Assembly: GCA_024743435.1 (NCBI GenBank)
Contig: JANSWO010000001.1
Coordinates: 310,001 to 374,000, forward strand
Reading direction: 5' to 3'
Length of the DNA stretch: 64,000 bases
Source of the DNA: Pseudomonadaceae bacterium
Lineage (GTDB): Bacteria; Pseudomonadota; Gammaproteobacteria; Pseudomonadales; Azotimanducaceae
The notes under the pieces are model-generated. The model was not told where the DNA came from. It ran no database searches and saw nothing but the letters and a program-made list of their open reading frames with translations. This document shows positions 1 to 8,442 of this stretch, piece by piece. Every line of letters begins with the position of its first letter. Position 1 is the first letter of the stretch. Position numbers and translations under genes: made by a program.

Positions 1-1515
1 TTCGACAAACGGACTAATAACCTCGCGGCGAACCTCCTGGCCGCAGGCTTGGAACCCGGCGACAAAGTGGCGTTTTACCTGCGCAATGGCCCGGCTTACA
101 GCGAGCTGCTGGCCGCCTGTTTCAAAGGCCGTCTTGTGCACGTGAACGTGAACTATCGATACCTGGACGATGAACTCGCCTATATCGTCGACAATTCTGA
201 TGCGGCTGCGGTGGTCTATTCGGCGGAGTTTGCCGCGCAGGCAGAGACGCTTGCGGGACGCTCCTCCAAGGTCTCGTGCTGGCTGGAAGTGAGCGAGTCG
301 GGAAGTGCGCCGCAGAACGGTTTCGCGAAGAGCTTTGATCATGTCGCCAATGACGGGACGGGTGCACCGCTGTCGATAGAGCGCAGTGGCGATGATCTGT
401 TGTTCCTCTATACCGGTGGCACGACCGGAATGCCCAAAGGGGTGATGTGGACACAACGCGAGCAGTGGTTATCCGGCACCGCAGGCGCATCGCCCGCCAC
501 TGATGGCGTCGCACCGGCAAACCTCGATGAGCACGTTGCCAACGTGCGCACTCATGGCGGCCCGACGCTGGTGCCCTGCTGCCCACAGATGCACGGAACG
601 GGGCTCTTTACTACGATTGGAGCGCTCACCTCCGGTGGCACGATTGTCACGCTGACAGCGCCGAGCTTCGATCCCGAGGAACTCTTCGAGGTGATCGAGC
701 AACACCAGGTGACCTCGCTTGCGATCGTCGGGGATGCCTTCGCCAAACCCATGGTGCGCGTGCTCGATGAAAACCCCGGTCGATGGGACCTCAGTTCTTT
801 GCAGGGCGCGCTCTCAAGTGGCGTGATGTGGAGCCCGGAAGTCAAACAGGCGTTGCTGAAGCACGCCCCGCAGATGGTTCTAACGGATTCGTTCGGTGCC
901 TCGGAAGCGGTCGGCTTTGGCCGCTCGGATACAACCATCGATGGCGGCACAGAAGTGGCTAGATTCATGCTGGGAGAGCACTGCAAGGTCTTTTCTGAGA
1001 GTTTCGAGGAGATTCTGCCCGGCAGCGAGGAAGTCGGATTTGTCGCTCGCGGTGGTGCCATACCCCTGGGTTACTACAAGGATGAAGAAAAGACCGCCAA
1101 GACGTTCCCCGTGATCAACGGCGCGCGTTACTCGATTCCCGGTGATTACTGTCGGGTTGAGGCCGATGGCACTTTGATTCTCCTGGGCCGCGGCAGCGTC
1201 TGCATCAACACGGCTGGTGAGAAGGTCTATCCCGAGGAAGTGGAAGAGGTATTGAAGACCCACGCGGACGTCGTGGATGCGCTCGTTGTCGGCTTACCGG
1301 ATGAGAAGTGGGGGCAGATGGTATCGGCCGTCGTGCAACTCGAGCCGGGCTGTGAGTTCAACGAAGACACCCTTAAACAGCACGTGCGCGGTGCGCTCGC
1401 TGGCTATAAGACGCCGAAGGCGATATTGGCCAAGGACAATCTCGGCCGAGCCAGCAACGGAAAAGCGGACTACAAGGCCATCACAGCCTTCGCCAGAGCA
1501 GAGCTGGGGCGCTGA
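1..1515 (+). CDS. Acyl-CoA synthetase (AMP-binding), 5' end missing
   Basis: Activates a carboxylic acid to its CoA thioester via an acyl-adenylate. The reading frame is open from the first base of the window, so the N-terminus lies outside; 504 codons are visible. The adenylate-forming P-loop reads YTGGTTGMPKGVMW, a form I associate with FadD17/FadD19-like steroid or branched-chain acyl-CoA synthetases. Further on are the GASE-type substrate segment (SFGASEAVGFG), the A8 hinge (LGRGSVCINTAGEKVYPEEVEE) and the C-terminal catalytic lysine region (NGKADYKAI). An SDR follows 50 bp downstream on the same strand, so the two probably serve one acyl-CoA degradation pathway. The family is certain; the substrate (steroid side chain or other bulky acid) is inferred from the P-loop motif only. 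Confidence 0.93.
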   Translation, partial: FDKRTNNLAANLLAAGLEPGDKVAFYLRNGPAYSELLAACFKGRLVHVNVNYRYLDDELAYIVDNSDAAAVVYSAEFAAQAETLAGRSSKVSCWLEVSESGSAPQNGFAKSFDHVANDGTGAPLSIERSGDDLLFLYTGGTTGMPKGVMWTQREQWLSGTAGASPATDGVAPANLDEHVANVRTHGGPTLVPCCPQMHGTGLFTTIGALTSGGTIVTLTAPSFDPEELFEVIEQHQVTSLAIVGDAFAKPMVRVLDENPGRWDLSSLQGALSSGVMWSPEVKQALLKHAPQMVLTDSFGASEAVGFGRSDTTIDGGTEVARFMLGEHCKVFSESFEEILPGSEEVGFVARGGAIPLGYYKDEEKTAKTFPVINGARYSIPGDYCRVEADGTLILLGRGSVCINTAGEKVYPEEVEEVLKTHADVVDALVVGLPDEKWGQMVSAVVQLEPGCEFNEDTLKQHVRGALAGYKTPKAILAKDNLGRASNGKADYKAITAFARAELGR

Positions 1516-1565
1516 GCGCACCGTAAGACAACCACCGAATCACGACATACAAAAGAGACACAACA

Positions 1566-2345
1566 ATGGCAGCAAATCTATTCGATCTGACCGGCAAAAC
1601 CGCGTTGATCACGGGCTCATCCAAAGGCATCGGGCTTGCGATAGCGCAAGAGATGGCACGGCACGGCGCACAGGTCGTCATTTCTTCGCGCAAAGGCGAC
1701 GTGTGCGATGCGGTTGCGGCAGACATCAATGCGGAGCTTGCTGGCGAGGACGGTGGGGCCGTGAGCATTCCTGCGCACATCGGGCGCAAAGAAGACCTGG
1801 CGCGCCTTGTCGACGAAACCCGCAAGCAGCTGGGCAAGATCGATATTCTGGTGTGTAACGCGGCGGTCAATCCTTACTACGGCCCCATGTCTGAACTTCC
1901 GGATGATGCGTTCGACAAGATCCTGGATATCAATATCAAGTCGAACCATTGGCTGTGTCAGATGGTGCTGCCGGAAATGATAGAGCGTGGCGACGGCTCG
2001 ATTACGATCGTCTCATCGGTCGGCGGCTTGCGCGGCAGCACGGTGTTGGGTGCCTATTGCGTGTCGAAGGCAGCTGATCTGCAGCTCGTTCGTAACCTGG
2101 CCTGTGAAGTCGGACCGCACAACATTCGGGTCAACGGCATCTCGCCGGGGCTCGTCCGCACCGACTTTGCGAAAGCGCTGTGGGAAAACCCGGACATACT
2201 AAAAGCGCGCACGGCTGGCGATCCGCTGCGGCGCATTGGCGAGCCAAGGGAAATCGCGGGCGCAGCCGTATTCCTGGCGTCCGAGGCCGGCAGCTTCACC
2301 ACAGGGCAGAATTTTGTGATTGATGGCGGTGCCACCATCGCCTGA
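1566..2345 (+). CDS. SDR family NAD(P)-dependent oxidoreductase
   Basis: A classical short-chain dehydrogenase of 259 residues, the usual length. The cofactor-binding TGSSKGIG lies near residue 16, the structural NAA motif follows the central strand (CNAAVNPYYG), and the catalytic Ser-Tyr-Lys set is seen in VSSVGGLRG and YCVSK. The C-terminus carries the common GQNFVIDGG segment. The likely reaction is interconversion of a hydroxyl and a keto group on a CoA ester or alcohol; its place just behind an acyl-CoA synthetase suggests a 3-hydroxyacyl-CoA or similar dehydrogenase. The ATG start follows an AAGAGACACAACA leader with modest purine content. Substrate is not determinable from sequence. 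Confidence 0.93.
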   Translation: MAANLFDLTGKTALITGSSKGIGLAIAQEMARHGAQVVISSRKGDVCDAVAADINAELAGEDGGAVSIPAHIGRKEDLARLVDETRKQLGKIDILVCNAAVNPYYGPMSELPDDAFDKILDINIKSNHWLCQMVLPEMIERGDGSITIVSSVGGLRGSTVLGAYCVSKAADLQLVRNLACEVGPHNIRVNGISPGLVRTDFAKALWENPDILKARTAGDPLRRIGEPREIAGAAVFLASEAGSFTTGQNFVIDGGATIA

Positions 2346-2511
2346 GCCCTCCCCTAGAAGGCGCCCCGTGAGCCCTCTCTTTGCTGCGCTCTCATTGATG
2401 CGTATCGCGACCCTCGCGAAGAGGGCCGCGATCGGCGGATCGACACTCCGCGCGTTGATTGGCAGATCTGTCCGGCAAGCAACAGTGATCCAGCGCACGG
2501 CGTTGTGAGAT

Positions 2512-2533
2512 AAGCCCGGCGAATCCCGGGCTT
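2512..2533. terminator. GC-rich hairpin without T-tract
   Basis: AAGCCCG pairs with CGGGCTT across an 8-base loop, 17 bp before the HDOD gene. There is no run of T, so this is only a possible weak terminator or attenuator downstream of the SDR. Confidence 0.3.
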
Positions 2534-2550
2534 GCGTCTACACTTTGCTA

Positions 2551-3429
2551 ATGAACAACCCCCTGGAAGGTTACGAAGTAGAAGAACTCGGCGTCGATGA
2601 GACGGGCGAGGGTAGCGCCCTGTTCCAGCGCTTCCAGGCCGATCTTCATAGTGATGCCATCGAGCTCCCAAGCCTGCCCCGAGTTGCTCAGCGTCTGCAC
2701 GAGGCGGTGCAGGATCCGGAGATGGATCTGGGCCAGCTCGCGCACATCGTCGGCCAGGATGCGGGCATCGCGGCCCGAATCTTGAGAACCGCCAACAGTC
2801 CGCTGTATCGCGGTGAAACGCCGTGTCGAGAGCTCGCCGATGGTATTTCTCGGCTTGGTTTCGATCGCACGCGGCAGTTGGTGATGGCGTTTACCATGCA
2901 AAACGTCTTTATCGTCAAAGACCCCACTCTGATGTATCTCATGGAGGATCACTGGCGTCATAGCCGAGACGTGGCGGTCACCAGTTACGTATTGGCTGAG
3001 AAGAGCGGGAACTACGAGCCGGAAAGAGCGCTGCTGATGGGGTTGATGCACGATCTCGGTGTCGTGCCGTTGATTGCTCATGCGGTTGAGCTTGGTGGCC
3101 GTCAGCAGGATGTGAACGAACTGCCGAGTGTGCTTGCCGCACTCAAGGGCGAAGTTGGTTACATGCTCCTCAAGCGATGGGGCTTTGATGAAGAGCTGCT
3201 CATCACCGTGAAAGAGGTGGATGTCCTGCAACGGGAAACCATCCGCCCGGACTACTGCGACCTGGTACAGATGGCGCACTACTGCGTCGACTTTCTTGCC
3301 GGTACGGCATCTGATGCACCTGCTGCGTTTGATCGCTCCCGTACCTATGACGCCGCTGGCTGCCTTAAGGAGTTGACGGCATCTCGCGATGAAGTTCGCG
3401 AGCTCCGCAGCCTGGTGGAGCTGGACTGA
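2551..3429 (+). CDS. HDOD domain protein
   Basis: A 292-residue protein dominated by an HDOD domain (roughly residues 38-240), a degenerate HD-type output module found in signalling proteins of proteobacteria. The typical segments are LPSLPRVAQRLHEAVQDP near the start, then IVGQDAGIAARILRTANSP, and GISRLGFDRTRQLVMAF. The HD-like pair is seen only as LMHDLG in the later part. No receiver, EAL or GGDEF domain is attached, so it would need a partner. I prefer the ATG at 2551 over an upstream TTG at 2545. It stands alone between an SDR and a DUF1499 protein; its role (motility, c-di-GMP signalling or stress) is unknown. Confidence 0.85.
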   Translation: MNNPLEGYEVEELGVDETGEGSALFQRFQADLHSDAIELPSLPRVAQRLHEAVQDPEMDLGQLAHIVGQDAGIAARILRTANSPLYRGETPCRELADGISRLGFDRTRQLVMAFTMQNVFIVKDPTLMYLMEDHWRHSRDVAVTSYVLAEKSGNYEPERALLMGLMHDLGVVPLIAHAVELGGRQQDVNELPSVLAALKGEVGYMLLKRWGFDEELLITVKEVDVLQRETIRPDYCDLVQMAHYCVDFLAGTASDAPAAFDRSRTYDAAGCLKELTASRDEVRELRSLVELD

Positions 3430-3494
3430 ACAGCACTGAAGTGGCGCGCGGGCTCGGGTAGACTACAGCCGTCTTTTGTATCCGGGGAAGTTCC

Positions 3495-4238
3495 ATGGCC
3501 GCAACCAAACGTCGTTGGTGGTCTCTGTTTTTGCTGGTCGGCGCGGACCTCGCCATCACTCTGCTGCTTGCAGGCGCACTCGGAACCAAGTTTGGCCTTT
3601 GGGATTTCCAACTTGGCTTCACGTTGCTGTTCGCCGGTGCGATCATCGCCGCCATCACGCTCGTGCTCGCGATCGCTGGCTGGGTTGTCGCCAATAAGCG
3701 CGGCTACACGGCAGACAAGGGCTTTCTGATTGGTTCGGTGGTGCTTAGCGCTCTCGTACTCGGATTCCTTGGGTTGCAGTTCGCGAAAGCAAACTCAGTG
3801 CCGCCTATCCACAATATCTCGACTGACGTAGACAACCCGCCGCAATTCGACAAGGTTGTCGCACTACGCGGAGACGACAGTAACCCGCTCGCCTACAACC
3901 GCGAGGAACTGGCTGAGAAACAGCTGGCAGCCTATCCGGAAGTCCGCAGTAAGCGCTTGCCGGTGCCGCCGGCTCAGGCCATTACCCAGGCCGAGAACGT
4001 GCTTGAGGCGATGGGGTTGGAGATCGTGGCCAGTGACCCGGACAATGGCATTGTCGAGGCAACCGCCACGACGTTCTGGTTCGGCTTCAAAGATGATGTG
4101 GTTGTTCGAGCGTTACCCGCCGACTCGGGATCTGTGGTGGATGTACGCTCGGTATCCCGGGTTGGGCAAAGCGACCTCGGTGCGAACGCGGCGCGCATCA
4201 GCGCAATTCTTGAGCAGCTGAATGCCGACGGCGCGTGA
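3495..4238 (+). CDS. DUF1499 domain membrane protein
   Basis: A 247-residue inner-membrane protein. The first third holds three hydrophobic helices (about residues 9-28, 39-63 and 74-93), and the remainder is a DUF1499 domain. Diagnostic pieces are the PPIHNISTDVDNPPQF segment right after the last helix and the closing VDVRSVSRVGQSDLGANAARI. The function of DUF1499 is not known; the domain is common in proteobacteria, algae and plants. The ATG follows GGGGAAGTTCC, an acceptable ribosome binding site. No obvious operon partner: the HDOD gene ends 65 bp upstream and the exporter operon starts about 160 bp downstream. Confidence 0.85.
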   Translation: MAATKRRWWSLFLLVGADLAITLLLAGALGTKFGLWDFQLGFTLLFAGAIIAAITLVLAIAGWVVANKRGYTADKGFLIGSVVLSALVLGFLGLQFAKANSVPPIHNISTDVDNPPQFDKVVALRGDDSNPLAYNREELAEKQLAAYPEVRSKRLPVPPAQAITQAENVLEAMGLEIVASDPDNGIVEATATTFWFGFKDDVVVRALPADSGSVVDVRSVSRVGQSDLGANAARISAILEQLNADGA

Positions 4239-4395
4239 TCACAGTCGCTTGAGTCGCTTGCCAGCTATCGCAAATAGACGGCGCAAATAGAAATCACACA
4301 TAGGTAGGGCAAGCTCGCGAGTCTGGCCCTATTCCTACGCCAAGGGTAGCTAGTCACCGATACTCATCAATGGGGCGATCAGCCAATGTCTGCTA

Positions 4396-5676
4396 ATGGC
4401 AGACGCAGACCTATTTCGCCAGCAAGCCGTCGCGCACGCCGCTGAATCATCTGTTGCAGCTGGTGTAGTCCGGCAGCCTCGTTGGGCCGCACGCTGGATC
4501 GCACCGGTCGTCATAGCACTGCTCGCAGCCGGGGGCTGGGTTGCCGCGCAACCGTACACGGACTCGGTGCGGGTGAGTGGTGTGCTGGCGCGTCCTGGTG
4601 GTGAGGTCATTCTTCGCGCACCGGTGAGCGGCAGGGTCGCTGAGCTCTCCGTTACGTCAGGCGCCGCGGTTGCTCGTGGTGATCGACTGATGGTCATCGA
4701 CGATTCGCGCTATACGGCGGCGTCGGACGAAACAGCGAATGAAACCGTTCTTCTGGAAGCTGCAATAGCTGCGCAGGAGCAACAGCTGCATTCTCAGCTG
4801 ACCCAGGTAGAAAGCGTTGCGCAACTCGATAGCCGGCGTCTCAATTCAGAGCTGCATTCCGTCGCTGAGGAAGCATCGTTATTAGGGGTTGAGCTGAAGT
4901 TGGCGGCACGGTTGCTCGCGCAGGCTCGCGATGAGCGCGCTGATGCCCAGGTGCTGGCTCAAAAAGGGCATCTGGCTCGGATTGATCTGCGAGCGCTGGA
5001 GCGCCGGGAAGCTCAGCATGAGGCTGATCTCATGAAGCTTCGCAGAGTCCATGCGAGTCTTACGCATCGATCAGTAGCGCTTCGCCATGCACTCGATCGC
5101 GCGCAGTTAGATGCCTCCAGCAGCGCCGCCCGGCTTCGCTCTGAGCTTGCCCTGCTGGCACGAGAACGAGCCCTGCTTCCAGGTCGTCGACAAGCGGTGG
5201 TGTCGCCCATTGATGGCGTAGTACGAGCCATCCGTGTAGCCCCGGGATCCGGTGTTGATCGACAGCAACCCCTGTTAACCATCGTCGATCGAAGCGCGCC
5301 CTTAGTAGCGGAGTTACCGGTGCCGTCGCAAGCGGTGACCAACATTTTTCCTGGCCAGCGTGTTCGCCTGCGCTATGCGGGCTTCCCACACCAACGGTTT
5401 GGCAGCTTTGCCGGCACTGTTCTGGATGTAACCTCGGCGCCAACGGCTAAGGTCTCAACCCAGCCGGGGGGTGTGGCCGCCGAGTCGTTCTCGCTCGCAG
5501 GCACATCGGTTTATCGTGTGCGCATCACACCGGATTCTCCCGAGCCGCTTATCGGCGGTAAATATCGCCAGCTTCCGGTTGGCATGCAGGTTGATGCTGA
5601 TTTGCTGGGTAACCGGCGGCCGCTTTGGATGTGGTTGCTAGAGCCCATTCTCGCGCTGCGAGGAAAACTGGCTTGA
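4396..5676 (+). CDS. HlyD-family periplasmic adaptor (peptide exporter subunit)
   Basis: Membrane-fusion protein of 426 residues that would link the downstream ABC exporter to an outer-membrane channel. A single N-terminal membrane anchor spans about residues 34-51, followed by a beta/lipoyl-like half (PGGEVILRAPVSGRVAEL), a long alpha-helical hairpin rich in Glu, Arg and Leu (about 110-260), and the second lipoyl half (VVSPIDGVVRAIRV). A beta-barrel part and a short hydrophobic end close the protein. The next gene starts at a TTG overlapping this stop codon, so the two are translationally coupled. CvaA-like or lagD-type partners of C39 exporters are the closest analogues. No TolC-like gene is in the window. 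Confidence 0.88.
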   Translation: MADADLFRQQAVAHAAESSVAAGVVRQPRWAARWIAPVVIALLAAGGWVAAQPYTDSVRVSGVLARPGGEVILRAPVSGRVAELSVTSGAAVARGDRLMVIDDSRYTAASDETANETVLLEAAIAAQEQQLHSQLTQVESVAQLDSRRLNSELHSVAEEASLLGVELKLAARLLAQARDERADAQVLAQKGHLARIDLRALERREAQHEADLMKLRRVHASLTHRSVALRHALDRAQLDASSSAARLRSELALLARERALLPGRRQAVVSPIDGVVRAIRVAPGSGVDRQQPLLTIVDRSAPLVAELPVPSQAVTNIFPGQRVRLRYAGFPHQRFGSFAGTVLDVTSAPTAKVSTQPGGVAAESFSLAGTSVYRVRITPDSPEPLIGGKYRQLPVGMQVDADLLGNRRPLWMWLLEPILALRGKLA

Positions 5677-7847
5677 GCTTGCGCTTCTGGCGGCGCAGTA
5701 CCCCCGTGGTTCTGCAGGCTGAGGCAAGTGAGTGCGGGCTTTGCTGCCTTGCCATGGTCGCGGGCTACCACGGCTTACGCTGCGATATCGCCGGCCTGCG
5801 GGCTGAGCTGTTTACCACGCCTCGGGGTGCGACGGTGGCAGATCTGGTTGCGGGTGCCAGCGAGCTTGGGCTTGCCACGCGCGCGGTCCGCTGTGAGTTG
5901 GATGAGCTCGCCGATGTGCGTTTGCCGGCGATTGCACATTGGGGTTTCGAGCACTTTGTGGTCATTAACCGGGTTCGCGGCGCGTCGATTGAGGTGATCG
6001 ATCCAGCACATGGTCGTCGTTGGGTGTCCCGGCGCCAGCTGTCGCAGAAACTGACTGGCGTGCTGGTGGAAGTGTGGCCATCGCCGTCGTTTCGGGCGTC
6101 CGACCAGCGTGGGCGATTGCCGCTGTCGGCACTCTGGCGGGGCAGTACGGGCCTGGGCGCTGCGCTTACCTCGGTCTTGCTGCTGTCGTGCCTGATTCAG
6201 GTGGCTCTTCTGCTTGCTCCGTTGTACCTGCAGTGGGTAGTGGATGATGCGCTGGTATCAGGAGACAGTAGCCTGCTGGCGGTTCTAGCCATCGCGTTTG
6301 CGGCGCTGGTTGTGCTGCGGGTTGCATCCGAAGCGGCTCGCTCCGCCCTGGTTCTGCATACGGGTACGCTGATGGCTCAGCAGTCGTCCACACGCCTGTT
6401 CTCGCACCTGCTGGCGTTGCCGTTGAATTGGTTTGAGCGCCGTCATCTGGGCGATATCGTGTCGCGCTTCGGTTCTCTTGGACCGGTACGTCAGTTCCTC
6501 ACAGAAGGCTCCGTGCTCGCTTTGGTAGACGCGCTGATGGCCCTGGCCACGGCAACTGCGATGTTTCTCTACAGTCCCGCGTTGGCACTCACATCGATGG
6601 TGCTGGTGGGCTTGTACACCGCATTTCGCTTCGCGGTTTTCCCTCTGGTGAGGCAGCGCACCCTGGAGTCCATCGCCGATCAGGCGGCCCAGGAGAGCCA
6701 GTTCATGGAATCGGTTCGGGCGATCACACCCATCAAGACATTTGGGCTCGAAAACGAGCGCCAGGCACGCTGGCATGCTCGCTTTGTCGATGCCTTGAAT
6801 TCTCAAATCGCGCTAGCCCGGCTGGGCATTGGGGTTACGTTGGTGCGCAGTTTGCTGTTCGGCTTGTTCGCGGTTGGCTTGGTTTATCTCGCGGCTAAAC
6901 AGGTGTTTGCCGGGGTGATGTCGGTGGGCATGGTGTACGCGTTTATCAGCTACCAGAATCAGTTCTCCGAACGCTGGGCGCAATTAATTGATCGCGTGTT
7001 GCAGTGGCGCACGCTCTCGGTTCATCTTGATCGGCTGGCCGACATCGCTCTGGCGACGCCTGAACGCTCGGAGCTGAGTCATAACACCAGCGCCCCGGAT
7101 TCTCAGATCGGTGCTGGAGCTAGTCGAGCGCCGTTGCAGCATGCCGGCATTGTGTTGAAGGATGTCGGGTTCCGTTATTCAGCACGAGAACCCTGGATCG
7201 TGCGCCACGTGGACTTGAGCATTCGCAGCGGCGAGTTTGTTGCCATCATCGGTAGCTCCGGAGGTGGCAAGACGACGCTCCTCAAAATGCTGATGGGCCT
7301 GGTCGCCCCGAGCGAAGGGTCGGTGAGTGTGGGCGGGCATAGCGCCTCGGACTTTGCTGGCCTGCGGCCACACATCGCCTCCATCCAGCAGGATGATGCG
7401 TTGCTTGCTGGCTCTCTAGCCGAGAACATTTCGCTGTTTTCGGAGCAGCCGGATCAGGCGCGTATCCATGCGGCGGCTACCGCGGCTGCATTGCATGCGG
7501 ACATATTGAGGCTACCCATGGGTTACCGATCCAGGATTGGTGACATGGGGCATAGCCTGTCCGGCGGTCAGCGGCAGCGGGTCCTGCTTGCGCGCGCCCT
7601 GTATCGGCAGCCTTCACTGCTGTTTTTGGACGAGGGCACCTCGAACCTCGATCCGGAAAACACAGCGCGAATACTGGAGGTTGTCGGCAGCTTGCCGATT
7701 ACGCGTGTGCTGGTGACGCATGATGCCAGCATCGCGGCGCGGGCAGACCGGGTTCTCAAGCTTGAAGATGGCCAGTTGTTTGATGTCAGGCCAGCGGTAG
7801 AGGCGGGCGCGTCAGAAACGCAGCAGATCGCTCGCCAGGGTCTCTAG
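5673..7847 (+). CDS. C39 peptidase-containing ABC exporter (CvaB-like)
   Basis: A 724-residue ABC transporter that would cut a double-glycine leader and export the peptide. The N-terminal C39 peptidase has Gln15, Cys21 (in ASECGLCC), His94 (GFEHFVV) and Asp110 (EVIDPAHG), so it appears catalytically complete. The membrane domain (about 150-440) has several long hydrophobic helices. The nucleotide-binding domain shows Walker A GSSGGGKT at 527-534, signature LSGGQ at 629-633, Walker B LLFLDEGTSNLD and an H-loop VTHD. I place the start at TTG 5673, because it overlaps the adaptor stop (TTGA) and has an AGGA eight bases upstream; an ORF from 5625 would overlap the adaptor by 52 bp. The 3' end overlaps the convergent phosphoesterase by 36 bp. 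The cargo peptide is not in view. Confidence 0.92.
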   Translation: MSLRFWRRSTPVVLQAEASECGLCCLAMVAGYHGLRCDIAGLRAELFTTPRGATVADLVAGASELGLATRAVRCELDELADVRLPAIAHWGFEHFVVINRVRGASIEVIDPAHGRRWVSRRQLSQKLTGVLVEVWPSPSFRASDQRGRLPLSALWRGSTGLGAALTSVLLLSCLIQVALLLAPLYLQWVVDDALVSGDSSLLAVLAIAFAALVVLRVASEAARSALVLHTGTLMAQQSSTRLFSHLLALPLNWFERRHLGDIVSRFGSLGPVRQFLTEGSVLALVDALMALATATAMFLYSPALALTSMVLVGLYTAFRFAVFPLVRQRTLESIADQAAQESQFMESVRAITPIKTFGLENERQARWHARFVDALNSQIALARLGIGVTLVRSLLFGLFAVGLVYLAAKQVFAGVMSVGMVYAFISYQNQFSERWAQLIDRVLQWRTLSVHLDRLADIALATPERSELSHNTSAPDSQIGAGASRAPLQHAGIVLKDVGFRYSAREPWIVRHVDLSIRSGEFVAIIGSSGGGKTTLLKMLMGLVAPSEGSVSVGGHSASDFAGLRPHIASIQQDDALLAGSLAENISLFSEQPDQARIHAAATAAALHADILRLPMGYRSRIGDMGHSLSGGQRQRVLLARALYRQPSLLFLDEGTSNLDPENTARILEVVGSLPITRVLVTHDASIAARADRVLKLEDGQLFDVRPAVEAGASETQQIARQGL

Positions 7848-8300
7848 ATCAAGAATGCCCACTGCGTTCAGACCCGCGATCATTCCTGCGCATTCACCAG
7901 GGTTGAATACGAGGGTTTGATCGATGTGTTCGAATCGATGGCGGTGGGTGTGGCCATGAAGCGCAATGTCGTGGCTCGCATTCAATTGACCGTCAAACTC
8001 TAAAGGGTCATGGACAACGATGATTCGCCGGTTGTGCCAGGTGAACTCGAAGGGCGGGTCGCGAAAGTCGAAACCGTGAGCGAGCATTGCCCGTTCGAGG
8101 GATTCTTTCTCGCCCACGTCGTTGTTACCGAACACGCCCACCATGGGTGCGGTGAGGTTAGACAGCACGTCCAGTGTCTTCGCCTGTGTGATATCGCCAG
8201 TGTGCACTATGGCGTCCACATCGGAATCGTTCATCAGATCGACGATGCGAGCGACGTTCTTTAAATTGTTGTGGGTGTCGGAGATGACGCCTATGCGCAT
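7812..8300 (-). CDS. YfcE/MJ0936-type metallophosphoesterase
   Basis: A 162-residue phosphodiesterase of the small calcineurin-like family. Metal-binding motifs are all present: D-x-H (ISDTHNN) near residue 7, GD (HTGDIT), GNND (VFGNNDVG), then HDP (VVHDPLEF) and GHTH (LHGHTHR). The family hydrolyses phosphodiesters of unknown cellular substrate. I use the ATG at 8300 (MRIGVISDTH); an ORF extending to 8486 adds about 60 residues that do not resemble the family and would run through the terminator. It is convergent with the ABC exporter and lies beyond the terminator of the thiolase operon, so it probably has its own promoter. Confidence 0.9.
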   Translation of the reverse strand: MRIGVISDTHNNLKNVARIVDLMNDSDVDAIVHTGDITQAKTLDVLSNLTAPMVGVFGNNDVGEKESLERAMLAHGFDFRDPPFEFTWHNRRIIVVHDPLEFDGQLNASHDIALHGHTHRHRFEHIDQTLVFNPGECAGMIAGLNAVGILDLETLASDLLRF

Positions 8301-8372
8301 GGCTGAATATCCCCCAGGGCTCTGCCTTGTTGTGACTCTGCTCGCAACGCATGTGATGCTTGTGCTGAAACG

Positions 8373-8405
8373 AAAAAGCCGGCCAGTTGCGCTGGCCGGC
8401 TTTTT
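8373..8405. terminator. Bidirectional rho-independent terminator
   Basis: A perfect 9-bp stem AGCCGGCCA/TGGCCGGCT with a 7-base loop, flanked by five A on the left and five T on the right. It lies 38 bp past the thiolase stop on the minus strand, where the A-tract reads as a U-tract, so it most likely ends the DUF35-thiolase transcript. Confidence 0.9.
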
Positions 8406-8442
8406 GGCTGCTTGCAGAGAAGCAGCGAACACATTGGTGTGG

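Noticed and set aside
4239-4395. A bacteriocin-like precursor peptide before the exporter genes.
   Set aside because: The only short frame starting at 4386 is basic, lacks a double-glycine leader, and overlaps the adaptor start.
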